DNA from: Erwinia mallotivora
GTDB lineage: Bacteria; Pseudomonadota; Gammaproteobacteria; Enterobacterales; Enterobacteriaceae
Reading direction: 5' to 3'
DNA length: 56,635 nucleotides
Assembly: GCF_000590885.1 (NCBI RefSeq)
Contig: NZ_JFHN01000023.1
Span: 1-56,635, forward strand
The first letter of the stretch is position 1; every line of letters starts with the position of its first letter. The translations under genes and the position numbers were made by a program. The notes under the pieces were generated by a model, which made no database searches, was not told the origin of the DNA, and worked only from the letters and a program-made list of their open reading frames with translations. Below are positions 9,477 through 20,791 of this stretch, piece after piece.

Positions 9477-9496
9477 GCAGGGCCATCTGGCCCTGC
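9477..9496 (+). other. GC-rich hairpin between amidinotransferase and first ligase
   Basis: A perfect 9-bp stem (GCAGGGCCA / TGGCCCTGC) with a two-base loop lies between the amidinotransferase stop and the first ATP-grasp gene. There is no T tract, so it is not a typical terminator. It could stabilise mRNA ends or cause partial attenuation. Confidence 0.35.
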
Positions 9497-9549
9497 ATTC
9501 CGGCATACAACGTTTTACACAATGAAAAGAAAAATAACAGGATGTCAAA

Positions 9550-10797
9550 ATGCAACCCACTCAGACAGTACTGATTGTCTCCTCCGAGCTGGATGCGGCG
9601 AAAACGGTTGAGGCCGTTAAGGTCATGCACGGGCTGAAAACACATCATTTTATCTATCTGATAGAGGATTATCTTGGTGTGGCCACCGATGAAAAGGAGC
9701 GGCCTGAAAACTTTATTGTGCGTGACTTCGCCGCGCTGGCGGATATTAAGGCGGTACTGCACAACATCGATCGGCAATATGATGTCTCGCTGGTCATATC
9801 CTGCGATGAATTTGCGGTTTACGTGGCTGCCTTTGCCAATGATTTCTGGCAATTGACCGGAATAACCTGCGAGGAAGCAAGAAAATTTCGCGACAAAAAA
9901 CGCATGAAAGAGCTGGCGCAGCAGGCTGGCATTGCCACCGCGCGGGAAATAACCCTTCAGGATATTGAAAAAGGGGATGTCGCCTTTCCGGTGATAGTCA
10001 AACCGCGTTCGCTGGCAGGCTCAATGGGCATAAAAATCGTCTCTGATGCCAGTCAGCTTGCCGATATAGATATTGACTGGTCGCCGGAATACCGCGATAT
10101 GGACGAGCGGCAATACTTTATCGAGCAATATAATCCAAACACAATTTATCATATTGATTGTGTTGTGATTAATGGTCGTCTGTCATTTATTTCCGTCGGT
10201 GAATATTTAGGTAAGCCGATTAATTTTTTGCAGGAAAAGCCGGTCGGTGTGTTGTCCGTCTGTGATCATACCGTTGAGGATGTCTGGCGACCTTTTACCG
10301 AAAAAGTGCTTGCTGCTTTCGACGCGCCGGAGGGGGTTTACCACATCGAAGCTTTTGCTGATTCCGGTGCGGGGGTGGAATTACTCGAAATTGCCTGGCG
10401 TCCCGGCGGTGCGGCAATCGTGGAAATGGTCGAGATGGTTTACGGGCTGAATCTGAAACATATTCATCTGGCTGCGCAGCTGGGGCTTAACGATGGCCTT
10501 CTGGTGCAGCGCAGGGAAGAAGCCTTTGGCTATATGACTTTTCCAAAGAAGCATCTTGCGACTCAGGCACTGTATGTCACCCGTGTCCACCTGCCGCCAT
10601 TACAGCATATGGCAACGCTGAAGTTGTATAAGGTTCCCGTTGCCGGAGATATCGCCTCAGGAGAGTTCTATTGCTACAAAGATTCGCTGGGATCTTTTGT
10701 ATTTTGTGGCGATCGCGAGCAGGTTTCGAAGGATGTGAATTATCTCAATGCGCACTACCAGGTCCAGGTTGCGCCAGAGTATCAGCCTGAATATTGA
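9550..10797 (+). CDS. ATP-grasp ligase, paralogue 1
   Basis: Encodes 415 residues of an ATP-grasp carboxylate-amine ligase. The N-terminal Rossmann-like part (VLIVSSELDAAK) leads to EARKFRDKKRMKELA, then the nucleotide-binding segment PVIVKPRSLAGSMGIKIV with the conserved Lys, the EQYNPNTIYHIDCVV strand, and the metal/ATP segment VELLEIAWRPGG. Such enzymes activate a carboxylate as acyl phosphate and join it to an amine, often making peptides or amides. It lies 133 bp after the amidinotransferase and is a clear paralogue of the next gene along its entire length. The ATG at 9550 follows CAGGAT. Substrates are unknown. Confidence 0.85.
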   Translation: MQPTQTVLIVSSELDAAKTVEAVKVMHGLKTHHFIYLIEDYLGVATDEKERPENFIVRDFAALADIKAVLHNIDRQYDVSLVISCDEFAVYVAAFANDFWQLTGITCEEARKFRDKKRMKELAQQAGIATAREITLQDIEKGDVAFPVIVKPRSLAGSMGIKIVSDASQLADIDIDWSPEYRDMDERQYFIEQYNPNTIYHIDCVVINGRLSFISVGEYLGKPINFLQEKPVGVLSVCDHTVEDVWRPFTEKVLAAFDAPEGVYHIEAFADSGAGVELLEIAWRPGGAAIVEMVEMVYGLNLKHIHLAAQLGLNDGLLVQRREEAFGYMTFPKKHLATQALYVTRVHLPPLQHMATLKLYKVPVAGDIASGEFYCYKDSLGSFVFCGDREQVSKDVNYLNAHYQVQVAPEYQPEY

Positions 10798-10859
10798 GAA
10801 TGGTCACTCACCGGCTGTGAAGAGCAGCCGGGCTTACAGCCAGCACAAGGTGTCACAGA

Positions 10860-12098
10860 ATGAGTAACACAGAGATGCAGACCATCCTGATCGTTTCATC
10901 AGAACTGGATGTCGGTGAGGTGGTCACTGACATCATGGCAGCATATCCCGACCGGCCGTGGCGGTTTATCTATCTTCTTGAAGATTTGAAGAACCAGGCG
11001 GGAGACGATTTGCATCGCGAGGACGTCTTTATCGTCAGGGATTTTGCCCGCCATCACGATGTGGAAGAGGTGTTCAGCCAGATTGCTGAGTCATTTTCAG
11101 TCACGCGGGTGATTCCGAATGATGAATTTGCCGTATGGATTGCGGCCTGGGCCAACCATCGCTGGCACCTGCCAGGGCTGACCTTCGATATGGCGGCCCG
11201 CTTTCGCGATAAAAAGAGGATGAAGGAGATTGCCTGTCGCGCAGGCATCCTCACCGCACGGGAAATCAGCCCGCAGGCGATTAAACGTGGCGATGTGAGT
11301 TTCCCGCTGGTGATGAAACCTCGCTCGCTGGCAGGCTCCGTTGGGGTAAAAATTATCACGGATGCCGGGCAGCTCAGCGCAATCACCCTGACCGAGGGTG
11401 ATGACTATCGCGATATGGATGAGCAGCAATATTTTTTTGAGAGCTACAATCCCCAGCCGGTTTATCAGCTTGATGCGGTGATGCTGGAAGGGCGGCTGGC
11501 GCTTCTCTCTGCGGGAGAATATATCGGTAAACCTATCGACTACCTCGATGAGCATCCTCTGGGATTTTTTTCGGTGGCGGAGCGCGATCTGCGGCAGGTC
11601 TGGCGGCCTTTCACTGAGAAGGTATTAGCGGCTTTTGGCGGCCCGGACGGTGTTTATCATATTGAAGCCTTTGGTGATGGCGGGCAGGGCGCGGAATTAC
11701 TTGAGATTGCATACCGGCCCGGCGGGGCGGCGACGGTAGAGATGATCGCTATTGCCTGGGGAGTGGATCTGCGTTTCATACACCTCGCTACGCAACTGGG
11801 GCTGGAAGTGGGGCGTCATTTTGCACCGCAGGGCGAGGCGTGGGGATATATGACCTTCCCTAAAAAGCATCTCGCCAGAGAAGCGCTGTATGTTTCCCGG
11901 CTGTCTGTCCCTTCCGTGGAGAATATGCCAACGCTGAAGATGCAGCAGCTTCCTCAATTGGGAGAGGTGGCATCAGGAGAGTTCTTCTGTCACAAGGATT
12001 GTCTTGGCTCGTTTGTCTTCTGTGGTGAGCGGGAAAGCGTGGCGCGGGATCTGAACCTTATCGTTGCCGATTACTGCGTTACGGTTAGCCCCGAGTGA
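10860..12098 (+). CDS. ATP-grasp ligase, paralogue 2
   Basis: Encodes 412 residues with the same architecture and many identical blocks as the preceding gene (FRDKKRMKE, VMKPRSLAGSVGVKII, VWRPFTEKVLAAF, YMTFPKKHLA, CLGSFVFCGERE). It arose by tandem duplication followed by divergence. Two such ligases in a row beside an amidinotransferase suggest two successive amide-bond formations, or ligation of two different substrates. It begins 62 bp after the first ligase with AAGG upstream of the ATG. No carrier-protein or NRPS gene is nearby, so the pathway would work on free small molecules. Confidence 0.85.
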   Translation: MSNTEMQTILIVSSELDVGEVVTDIMAAYPDRPWRFIYLLEDLKNQAGDDLHREDVFIVRDFARHHDVEEVFSQIAESFSVTRVIPNDEFAVWIAAWANHRWHLPGLTFDMAARFRDKKRMKEIACRAGILTAREISPQAIKRGDVSFPLVMKPRSLAGSVGVKIITDAGQLSAITLTEGDDYRDMDEQQYFFESYNPQPVYQLDAVMLEGRLALLSAGEYIGKPIDYLDEHPLGFFSVAERDLRQVWRPFTEKVLAAFGGPDGVYHIEAFGDGGQGAELLEIAYRPGGAATVEMIAIAWGVDLRFIHLATQLGLEVGRHFAPQGEAWGYMTFPKKHLAREALYVSRLSVPSVENMPTLKMQQLPQLGEVASGEFFCHKDCLGSFVFCGERESVARDLNLIVADYCVTVSPE

Positions 12099-12183
12099 GA
12101 TTTTTTTAGGCAGGGATGCTATGTTCCACTCTCTTTGGTAGGGTTAGTTTCACTTATCAATTTTGTCAGGAAGACACAATATC

Positions 12184-12642
12184 ATGGCTGTAATCCCGCT
12201 TATGCCCACAGGGGGCTTCTCATTTAAATGGGGTCACAGGGCGTTAACGATAGCTCTGTTGCTGATTGTTATCGTGGCTGGTCTGTTGTGGTATTCCGAA
12301 AATGCCGCACGCGTTGATCGTATATTTAGCCAGAAACAGTTGTCGGACAGTGTGTGGCTGTACGTGACAAAATATCAGGATGCAGGTGCAACTGACTCCG
12401 ATGTTTATCGCTATTATCTGAATAAAAATCTGGCTGAACCAATGTCAGTACTTCAGAAAACCGCCCCTTTCCTTCAGGCTGATACGGGTGACGCAACGAT
12501 AACGGCGGTTGGTGACCATGTGCTGGTTAAGTTGACGGGTAAGTTTTACTCCTTCACAAACTCGGCATTTTTCTACGATGGTAAAACGCCAGTGATGCCC
12601 CGTGTTGATCTAAACGCGACTGCCTCCAATCCATGGAAATAG
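12184..12642 (+). CDS. small single-pass membrane protein of the ligase cluster
   Basis: Encodes 152 residues with a short cytoplasmic N-terminus, one transmembrane segment (about residues 20-38, ALTIALLLIVIVAGLLWY) and a soluble domain of about 110 residues outside. I do not recognise the family. The ATG at 12184 follows AGGAAG at about 12168-12173; an in-frame TTG at 12163 overlaps that site and is less likely. It is 85 bp after the second ligase in the same orientation and ends before a strong terminator, so it probably belongs to the same transcription unit. A role in product sensing, immunity or export is possible but unsupported by any domain. Confidence 0.6.
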   Translation: MAVIPLMPTGGFSFKWGHRALTIALLLIVIVAGLLWYSENAARVDRIFSQKQLSDSVWLYVTKYQDAGATDSDVYRYYLNKNLAEPMSVLQKTAPFLQADTGDATITAVGDHVLVKLTGKFYSFTNSAFFYDGKTPVMPRVDLNATASNPWK

Positions 12643-12699
12643 TGGTGCAGTGCCTGATTTGCAAACCCTTTTCAGCATAATAAACAGCCCGCATTTTTG

Positions 12700-12733
12700 A
12701 ACTGCACCTGACTAAATCAGGTGCAGTTTTTTG
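12700..12733 (+). terminator. strong rho-independent terminator of the ligase cluster
   Basis: A perfect 12-bp stem (AACTGCACCTGA / TCAGGTGCAGTT) with loop CTAAA, followed by a run of T. It ends the plus-strand amidinotransferase cluster, 58 bp after the last stop codon, and sits about 225 bp from the end of the convergent gat operon. There is no T run on the minus side, so it is directional. Confidence 0.85.
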
Positions 12734-12957
12734 CTGCGCTAAAACAGGCGTGTTTTTTATCTGGCTAAGTACAACAACATCAATGACCTGCAACAGGCCA
12801 TTAATAAATATAGTCATTATGACAACTGTAAATGTATCAGCCTGAGACTGAGAGGCCTGCGGCCGGTGAAGTACCAGGCCTTATTAGCCGCCTGATGCAC
12901 AATGCCGAACTTTATGGGATCGGTCCGGAAAGGAGCCTTACCGCAGCAGCAGAACTT

Positions 12958-14876
<1,919 letters not shown>

Positions 14877-14913
14877 TGGGTTAACTCCGGAAAGACGGGG
14901 TGCCCCCCGTTAG

Positions 14914-16290
14914 TTATTCAGGTAAATGGTTGCTTTCTGGCTGGTGATTGTTAGGGGCCGCTTCAGTTGCCTGACGGGCTCGTCGCCATGTCAGAGCCAC
15001 GCCCGACAGATAAATCACGCCAATCACCATCAGTGCCGTGACGTTCTGCCAGGTCATAAGCTGGATAAGCAGCCAGGTGATCGGCGAACCGCCCTGGTCC
15101 ATTGAGGCAACCTGGCCACCTGCTTTAAGTGCCCCGGCGTTTGCAGCCAGCTGCGTATGCAGTCCGATGGTCTGGGTGGCAATCCACAGCGTCATGCTCA
15201 TAATGACGATGCCTGAAATCAGCGTGCGGAACAGGTTCCCCTGATGCACTGCCACGGCCATTGCGACGAAAAACCCGATGGTTGCCAGGTCGCCAAACGG
15301 CAGTACGCGATTGCCCGGCAGCACGACGGCAATCAAAATGGTCAGCGGGATGAAAATCAGACTGGCAGATACCACCGAGGTGTGTCCCAGCAGCAGGGCA
15401 GGGTCAAGACCAATCAGGAATTCCTGTCCACCGAATTTTGCCTGCATACGCTTGCGGGCCTGTTTGGCAATCGGATTCAGGCCATCCATAATGGGCTTTA
15501 TCACGCGCGGCATCAGTAACATGACCGCTGCGGTTTTTACCGCCAGTTGCAACACGTCTTTTGCATCGTAGCCAGCCAGTAATCCAATCAGCAGGCCCAT
15601 AATGAATCCCACGGTGACCGGCTCACCAAAAGCGCCAAAACGTTTCTGCACGTCGTCTGCGCTGAAATGTATACGCCTCAGGCCAGGGATTTTCCCGATG
15701 ATCCAGTCAACCATAACGGCCACCGGCCCCATGTAAGCTGATGACCCATGCGGAACAGCAATCCCGTCCAGCTCAAAATAGTTTTTAGTATCGCGCGCAA
15801 ACCAGTCACCCAGCTTGTAAGCGAATGCAGCATGCAAAACAACGCCCAGAATCCCCGCCCAGTATGAACCCGTTGCAAGGTGCAACATCGCGCCGGTAAA
15901 GGTCATATGCCAGATATTCCAGATGTCCACGTTAACCACGCGGGTCATCCGGGTCACCAACATCAGAATATTGACCGCGATGGCAACAGGAATCGCAACC
16001 AGGGCAATCTGTGAAGCCCAGGTCATGGGTGAAGACCCCGGCCAGCCCACATCAACCACATCCAGACTGATGTCAAAATTTGTCGCCATGGCTTTGGCAG
16101 CCGGTCCAATAGAGTCCAGCATCAGCCCGATGACCAGCCCGATACCGACAAATCCGATACCAATAAACAGGCCTGATTTAAACGCATCTCCCACTTTCAT
16201 TCCCAGGCAAACGGAGAAAATGATGACGACCATCGGCAGCATCACTGTCGGACCGAGGTCGAGGATGTAACGCATGATTTCAGTAAACAT
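14914..16290 (-). CDS. gatC: galactitol PTS permease, EIIC component
   Basis: Encodes a 458-residue, highly hydrophobic permease of the PTS galactitol family, which imports galactitol and phosphorylates it with the help of GatA and GatB. About nine to ten membrane segments are apparent, and the central FELDGIAVPHGSSAYMGP and FGEPVTVGFIMG stretches are typical of GatC proteins. The start codon lies 4 bp after the gatB stop, so the two are co-translated. The length is close to E. coli GatC (451). The C-terminus ends in a hydrophilic tail rich in Asn, Glu and Pro. Confidence 0.92.
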   Translation of the reverse strand: MFTEIMRYILDLGPTVMLPMVVIIFSVCLGMKVGDAFKSGLFIGIGFVGIGLVIGLMLDSIGPAAKAMATNFDISLDVVDVGWPGSSPMTWASQIALVAIPVAIAVNILMLVTRMTRVVNVDIWNIWHMTFTGAMLHLATGSYWAGILGVVLHAAFAYKLGDWFARDTKNYFELDGIAVPHGSSAYMGPVAVMVDWIIGKIPGLRRIHFSADDVQKRFGAFGEPVTVGFIMGLLIGLLAGYDAKDVLQLAVKTAAVMLLMPRVIKPIMDGLNPIAKQARKRMQAKFGGQEFLIGLDPALLLGHTSVVSASLIFIPLTILIAVVLPGNRVLPFGDLATIGFFVAMAVAVHQGNLFRTLISGIVIMSMTLWIATQTIGLHTQLAANAGALKAGGQVASMDQGGSPITWLLIQLMTWQNVTALMVIGVIYLSGVALTWRRARQATEAAPNNHQPESNHLPE

Positions 16291-16294
16291 AGGC

Positions 16295-16579
16295 TTAACC
16301 CTGGAGAATAGTCAGAATCTTCTGGCGCAGGACATCAATACCCACCCCGGAGATAAAGGGCATGCCGTGTACCACCGGGATATCACCAAACTGACGGTCA
16401 ACGCGGGCGGTGGTGCATATCAGGTCGACACCATCCATATAGGTTTCGATTTCATTAACACGACACTGCACCAGCTCGACTGAAATGCCGTTCTCCTCGC
16501 AGAGTTCTTTAATTTCTTCGGCGGCCATGGTTGAGGTAGCGACGGCACCGCCGCAGGCTACGATCACTTTACGTTTCAT
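16295..16579 (-). CDS. gatB: galactitol PTS EIIB component
   Basis: Encodes the 94-residue cytoplasmic EIIB phosphocarrier. The phospho-cysteine lies at the N-terminus in [17 protein letters not shown] (Cys9), and the remainder has the small alpha/beta fold of the family ([22 protein letters not shown]). It receives phosphate from GatA and passes it to galactitol at GatC. It is located between gatA (32 bp upstream) and gatC (4 bp downstream). Confidence 0.92.
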   Translation of the reverse strand: MKRKVIVACGGAVATSTMAAEEIKELCEENGISVELVQCRVNEIETYMDGVDLICTTARVDRQFGDIPVVHGMPFISGVGIDVLRQKILTILQG

Positions 16580-16611
16580 TGTTATTCTCCGTTTGCAGGG
16601 TCAGGGTGTTG

Positions 16612-17070
16612 TCATGCTGCCGGTGCGAAAAGCCGGCTGTTAAAGACGTCAGCAATCTCTTCTTCAGGCGCGCTGAGCAGGCTTTCGATAAACTCAGGCT
16701 GTTGCAGCTGGCCAAACAGGCTACGCAGCAGATCCAGCTGCTGCTCCGGATGTGTCACCACCAGCGCAATAATCAGCTCGGCGTCAATCATGCCGTCATC
16801 ATCAGCCTGCTGAAATTTAACGGGCGATGCGGGGCGAATCAGACAGACGGCGGGTTCAATGGCGTGAGTGGCTTCACAGTGAGGAATGGCAACCGCGTGA
16901 CCATCCAGCGCAATGCCTGTCGGAAAAGCGACTTCACGCGCCAACAGGGCTGCCGGATAAGAATCACGACAGATCCCGTCTTTCACCATCTTTTCCCCAA
17001 TGTAGCGAAGTGCCTCGTCGGCACTGCCAAATTGCAGCCCGCAGGAGATGCTCAGGCGATAGTTATGCAT
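16612..17070 (-). CDS. gatA: galactitol PTS EIIA component
   Basis: Encodes a 152-residue EIIA protein of the fructose/mannitol-type fold. The active histidine is in [13 protein letters not shown] (His about 83), with the FQQADDD stretch that also occurs in E. coli GatA. It transfers phosphate from HPr to GatB. Its ATG overlaps the gatZ stop by 8 bp. Confidence 0.92.
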   Translation of the reverse strand: MHNYRLSISCGLQFGSADEALRYIGEKMVKDGICRDSYPAALLAREVAFPTGIALDGHAVAIPHCEATHAIEPAVCLIRPASPVKFQQADDDGMIDAELIIALVVTHPEQQLDLLRSLFGQLQQPEFIESLLSAPEEEIADVFNSRLFAPAA

Positions 17071-18358
17071 GGCTTACCTCTTTTGTCGGGTTTATCTGTG
17101 GTTCACATCCAAAGGCGTAGTCACGGAGCACGTCCTGGATTTTGTCGATAATAAGTGAATGCGGATCCGGGCGCAGGGAGCCACTCAGCACTTGCTGAAA
17201 CTGTCTGGGAAGATACTGACTGAGTAGTCCGAGAGGAATATCGGTGATACTGAGGTTAGCCACCAGAGATTCAAATGCGCTGCTGATACGGCTGTTAGGC
17301 CAGTAATAACGAATACGATCGGACAGGCTGTAGTGAATATCGACCAGCGACTGAGAAAAGGCCGGACGGTAATACTTTTTCCAGTAGCCGGGTTCATCAA
17401 GCATCACCTGATCGATTACTGCCAGAATCTGGCTCTGTTTTTCAGGTGCGACCAGCACTTTTTCAATTTCAGCCAGAGCAAAGATCGCTTCACGCAGGGC
17501 AAAGGTGAGTGCCGGACCGACTTTCAGAATGGCAAAGTGATCTCTGACCAGCGCGCGATATGCACCGCGGGTCTGGTAATCCGTTGAATGCGCTTCATAG
17601 ACCACCGGGGTGGATTCAATAAAGGTGCTGAGCTCACGGGCAGCTTCTGGCTGATAATGAATAACGCTGCTGTGGTCGAACTCCACGCCAGGCTGGACCA
17701 CCAGCGCAATAATGCGCGCAATAGCCTCTTCCAGACCGGCTGCACGAAATGCCTGATAATGGACTTCCAGCGTGTGGGCCGCATCTTCCGGGCGGGTGAC
17801 ATGGACTTCATGAATGGCCGCTGCTTCACCGCCGGGCACCGGCACTTCGGTCCCAATGACATAGGTCAGCTGCGCTCTCTGCTCAGCAGTGGCGGTTTCT
17901 TCCGCTACGCGGCACAGCTCGGCTGCGCGTTCAGCGACAGTGGCGGGAGGAAGCGGAACCGGATCGCCTGCGCATGACATGGAGGTATCGAGATGTATTT
18001 TGCTGAAGCCTGCCTTCACATATTCCGCAATCAGTACCCGTGATTTCTCCATTGCGGTTTCTGCGTTTTCATTTTGCCAGCAGTTTGGACCGAGATGGTC
18101 GCCACCAAAGATAAGGCGGCTCTCAGGAAAGCCCACGCCCCTGGCGACAGACAGCACATAGCGATGAAACGCGTCGGGTTTCATGCCGGTATAGCCGCCG
18201 TACTGATTGACCTGGTTAGAGGTAGCTTCAATTAAAACCTGTCGCTCACTGTTAAGGTCCAGCCTGAGTGCGGCTTCAATGACCAGAGGATGAGCAGAAC
18301 ACACTGAACAGATACCGCAGTCCTGACCCGATTTATGTTGATCAATAATTTTCTTCAT
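17063..18358 (-). CDS. gatZ: tagatose-bisphosphate aldolase subunit GatZ
   Basis: Encodes 431 residues of the GatZ/KbaZ family, needed for full activity and stability of the GatY aldolase. Characteristic blocks are [16 protein letters not shown] near the N-terminus, [25 protein letters not shown] and [11 protein letters not shown]. It is the first gene of the operon. A GTG-ATG pair is present; the ATG at 18358 is preferred because GGAGGG at about 18364-18369 then has normal spacing. Having gatZ first and gatY last differs from the E. coli order gatYZABCD. Confidence 0.9.
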   Translation of the reverse strand: MKKIIDQHKSGQDCGICSVCSAHPLVIEAALRLDLNSERQVLIEATSNQVNQYGGYTGMKPDAFHRYVLSVARGVGFPESRLIFGGDHLGPNCWQNENAETAMEKSRVLIAEYVKAGFSKIHLDTSMSCAGDPVPLPPATVAERAAELCRVAEETATAEQRAQLTYVIGTEVPVPGGEAAAIHEVHVTRPEDAAHTLEVHYQAFRAAGLEEAIARIIALVVQPGVEFDHSSVIHYQPEAARELSTFIESTPVVYEAHSTDYQTRGAYRALVRDHFAILKVGPALTFALREAIFALAEIEKVLVAPEKQSQILAVIDQVMLDEPGYWKKYYRPAFSQSLVDIHYSLSDRIRYYWPNSRISSAFESLVANLSITDIPLGLLSQYLPRQFQQVLSGSLRPDPHSLIIDKIQDVLRDYAFGCEPQINPTKEVSHA

Positions 18359-18665
18359 CACGCCCTCCGAATGTATGTAATAAACAATCGTTATTTTTCG
18401 TGATCAGTACAATTCCTTTCTTTTTGTTATGTGATCCTGATCTATTTATTTGCGTTATCTTTTTTATGTTTTCGTTTTGTTTCTTTCTTTGCTGTGTGTT
18501 TTCGTCGACTGTTTTTTTTAAAAATATGTTATAAAACATAGTTATAAGCATGTATTGCTCAGTGTCACCGATCGGGCGATGTTGGCCTGGTCACATTACG
18601 CTCATTATTGTTTTACTTTCTTATTCTTTCGTTTTAGGATTTGCAGATGCGGAACAGGAGTGTTT
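18359..18665. promoter_or_regulatory. divergent gatZ / gatR control region with DeoR-type operator repeats
   Basis: This 307-bp region separates the divergent gatZ and gatR genes. It is very AT-rich and carries several related tracts: TTTCGTTTTGTTTCTTTCTT at 18470-18489, a partial copy around 18497-18520 (GTTTTCGTCGACTGTTTTT), and CCTTTCTTTTTGTTATG near 18413-18430. The first closely resembles, by eye, the TTTCRTTTYRTTT-type consensus I recall for AgaR/DeoR-family repressors of tagatose-pathway operons. GatR binding here is therefore likely. Precise promoters were not assigned because the T-rich background gives many weak matches. Confidence 0.55.
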
Positions 18666-19448
18666 ATGAACACCTTTGAACGAAGAAATAAAATAGTCGA
18701 AATGGTCAACAGTACGGGCAGCCAGCTGGTGAATGATATCTCGTCCAGCCTGGGGGTAACCGAAGTGACCGTACGTGCAGACCTGCGTCTTCTGGAAGAA
18801 CGTGGATTACTCACGCGTTTTCACGGCGGAGCGGCCCGTGTCGAGTCACCCGCAGCTCACGAAACCGTTGCGGAAAATCCCGAAGTCAGTCTTAACGATC
18901 GCTACAAGCTTGCTGCCGACCCTAAAAGGCGCATTGCCACAGAGGCGGCAAAGCTGGTGAAAGAGGGAGACACGGTGATTCTGGACAGCGGCAGCACCAC
19001 TAAACTGCTGGCGGAAGAGCTGGTCGCCACAAAGAATATTACGGTTATCACCAACAGCCTGCCTGCCGCCGCTATCCTCGCTGAAAACAGAGATATCACA
19101 TTAGTGGTGTGCGGCGGGACCGTCAGGCACAAAACGGTGTCCCTGCATGGCAGCATTGCTGAGCAGGCTCTGCGTGGGGTATCAGCCAGTCTGATGTTCG
19201 TTGGCGCCGACGGGCTTGATGCTGAAAACGGCATCACCACTTTTAACGAAGGCTATGCCATAAGCGGTGTGATGGCATCGGCGGCAAAGCAGGTGATTGT
19301 GGTCACAGACTCGACAAAGTTTGGCAGAAAAGGGTTCAATCAGGTTCTGGCGCTGGAAAAAATCGACACCGTCATCACTGATAACCGCGCACCAGAAGAG
19401 ATGCTTGTCGCCCTGAAAGCGAAGGGTAAAAAAATTATCCTGGCGTGA
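18666..19448 (+). CDS. gatR: DeoR-family repressor of the gat operon
   Basis: Encodes 260 residues. The N-terminal winged helix begins MNTFERRNKIVEMV and contains VTVRADLRLLEERGLLTRFHGGA, the DeoR signature; the C-terminal part is a sugar-phosphate sensor domain with VILDSGSTT and GITTFNEGYAISG. The similarity to E. coli GatR, as I remember it, is very high along the length. AGGAG at 18655-18659 supports the ATG at 18666 over an upstream ATG at 18555. It is transcribed divergently from gatZ, unlike E. coli where gatR is at the operon end. It presumably represses both directions in the absence of a phosphorylated inducer. Confidence 0.9.
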   Translation: MNTFERRNKIVEMVNSTGSQLVNDISSSLGVTEVTVRADLRLLEERGLLTRFHGGAARVESPAAHETVAENPEVSLNDRYKLAADPKRRIATEAAKLVKEGDTVILDSGSTTKLLAEELVATKNITVITNSLPAAAILAENRDITLVVCGGTVRHKTVSLHGSIAEQALRGVSASLMFVGADGLDAENGITTFNEGYAISGVMASAAKQVIVVTDSTKFGRKGFNQVLALEKIDTVITDNRAPEEMLVALKAKGKKIILA

Positions 19449-19882
19449 GGGGCTTTCAGTGATAAAAAAAGGGAGATATAAATTCAGGCGTTGAAAAGTG
19501 CTCACCTTGCCTGGTGGGTGAGCGCGGGAAATGAATGTGTACCCTGAAAATTCCATCGCTAAACACATCTGTGAGTTGCTTAAAATATCTCATTGCTTAA
19601 TTGCAATATGTATTTTTATTATCCCTCTGCAACACAAGATACATGGTTTTTTATTTATTTTTCAAATAAATAAAAGGCTATGGTGATTTATTTCTGGCTG
19701 AAAAGAAATATCAAAAGATATTCCCTGGGAGATTTTATTGCAATGAGATAATTATATCGCGTGCTCAAGGTTTTATTTTTTTCAATGCTGCATTGAGGGA
19801 AATTCATCCATCTGTGATTAATAATCTTGTATGGTTAAAACCTGAATAATTAACTTATGCGCTTAATTTTCCCGGAGGAAAT
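19449..19882. other. intergenic, AT-rich, one hairpin
   Basis: About 430 bp between gatR and the SDR gene. A 7-bp stem (GCTCACC at 19500-19506 with GGTGAGC at 19517-19523) follows gatR but has no T tract. From 19570 onward the sequence is very AT-rich and would contain the SDR promoter; CCGGAGGAAAT lies right before the start at 19883. No gene or RNA was recognised. Confidence 0.45.
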
Positions 19883-20668
19883 ATGTCTGAAACTCGTCAA
19901 CTTGCACTCATCACCGGCGCATCATCAGGAATTGGTTATGAACTCGCCAGACAGTTTGCCATAAATGGATTCGACGTTGCTATTTCAGGATCAGGTAACA
20001 GAATTTTCGATGCGGCTAAAGCAATAAGCCTGCTGGGCGTCGAAGCTTATCCTTATCAGGCCGACGCCGCGACTTACGAAGGCGTTGAGAACTTCTGGCA
20101 GTTTACACTTGGTCTGAAAAGACCTGTTAATGTCGCGGTATTGAATGTCGGCGTGGCAATTGGTGGTGCATTTAAAGATAACAGCCTGGAAGATGAATTC
20201 AAAGTGCTGGATATAAATATACGAGGCACCGTGCATATGGCGAAAAGAGTCGTTCAGCATATGGTTCCTAATGGTAATGGTAAAATTCTGGTGGTTTCAT
20301 CCGTTTCCGCCACTCTGCCTACCCCCTTTGAAACGGTATATGGTCCTTCTAAAGCTTTTGGTTTTTCATTTGCTGAATCCCTGCGGGAAGAACTTAAAGA
20401 TTCAGGTATTACCGTTACAGCTCTTCTTCCCGGGGCGACTAACAGCGAGTTTCACGCAAACGCCGGAATGGGCAAAACCCGGATAGGGTTGTCTCCTAAA
20501 AATGATAAGACTCTGGTTGCACTACAAGGTTACACGGCTCTTATGAATAATATCGACCATGTCGTTGGTGGAGATGAAAAAACAGTGCAACAGGTGCAGG
20601 AAAATCGTATCACGCCCGAAACAGTTAAGGCCGCGCGTCACGCAGAATTGACCCGGCCAGTTGATTAA
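19883..20668 (+). CDS. short-chain dehydrogenase/reductase (SDR)
   Basis: Encodes a 261-residue classical SDR. The dinucleotide-binding motif TGASSGIG is at residues 11-18, the NVG motif follows near residue 88, and the catalytic Ser and Tyr-x-x-x-Lys lie in VVSSVSA and VYGPSKAF. The next segments (EELKDSGITVTALLPGATN) fit the family. The substrate is unknown. GGAGGA precedes the ATG. A LysR regulator follows on the same strand after about 120 bp and may control it. Confidence 0.85.
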   Translation: MSETRQLALITGASSGIGYELARQFAINGFDVAISGSGNRIFDAAKAISLLGVEAYPYQADAATYEGVENFWQFTLGLKRPVNVAVLNVGVAIGGAFKDNSLEDEFKVLDINIRGTVHMAKRVVQHMVPNGNGKILVVSSVSATLPTPFETVYGPSKAFGFSFAESLREELKDSGITVTALLPGATNSEFHANAGMGKTRIGLSPKNDKTLVALQGYTALMNNIDHVVGGDEKTVQQVQENRITPETVKAARHAELTRPVD

Positions 20669-20791
20669 CTTCGTCAGCACAGGAGTGCAATATGACAGCC
20701 AATAGAGATGGGCAGTGGTATTACACACCAGGGATGGTTCTATGCCTGAGACGAACCGATCCTCCCAATTCGTCTGTTTAATTTAACGGTG

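Noticed and set aside
18555..18665. Upstream start for gatR
   Set aside because: The extra residues do not match GatR, and AGGAG is properly placed for the ATG at 18666.
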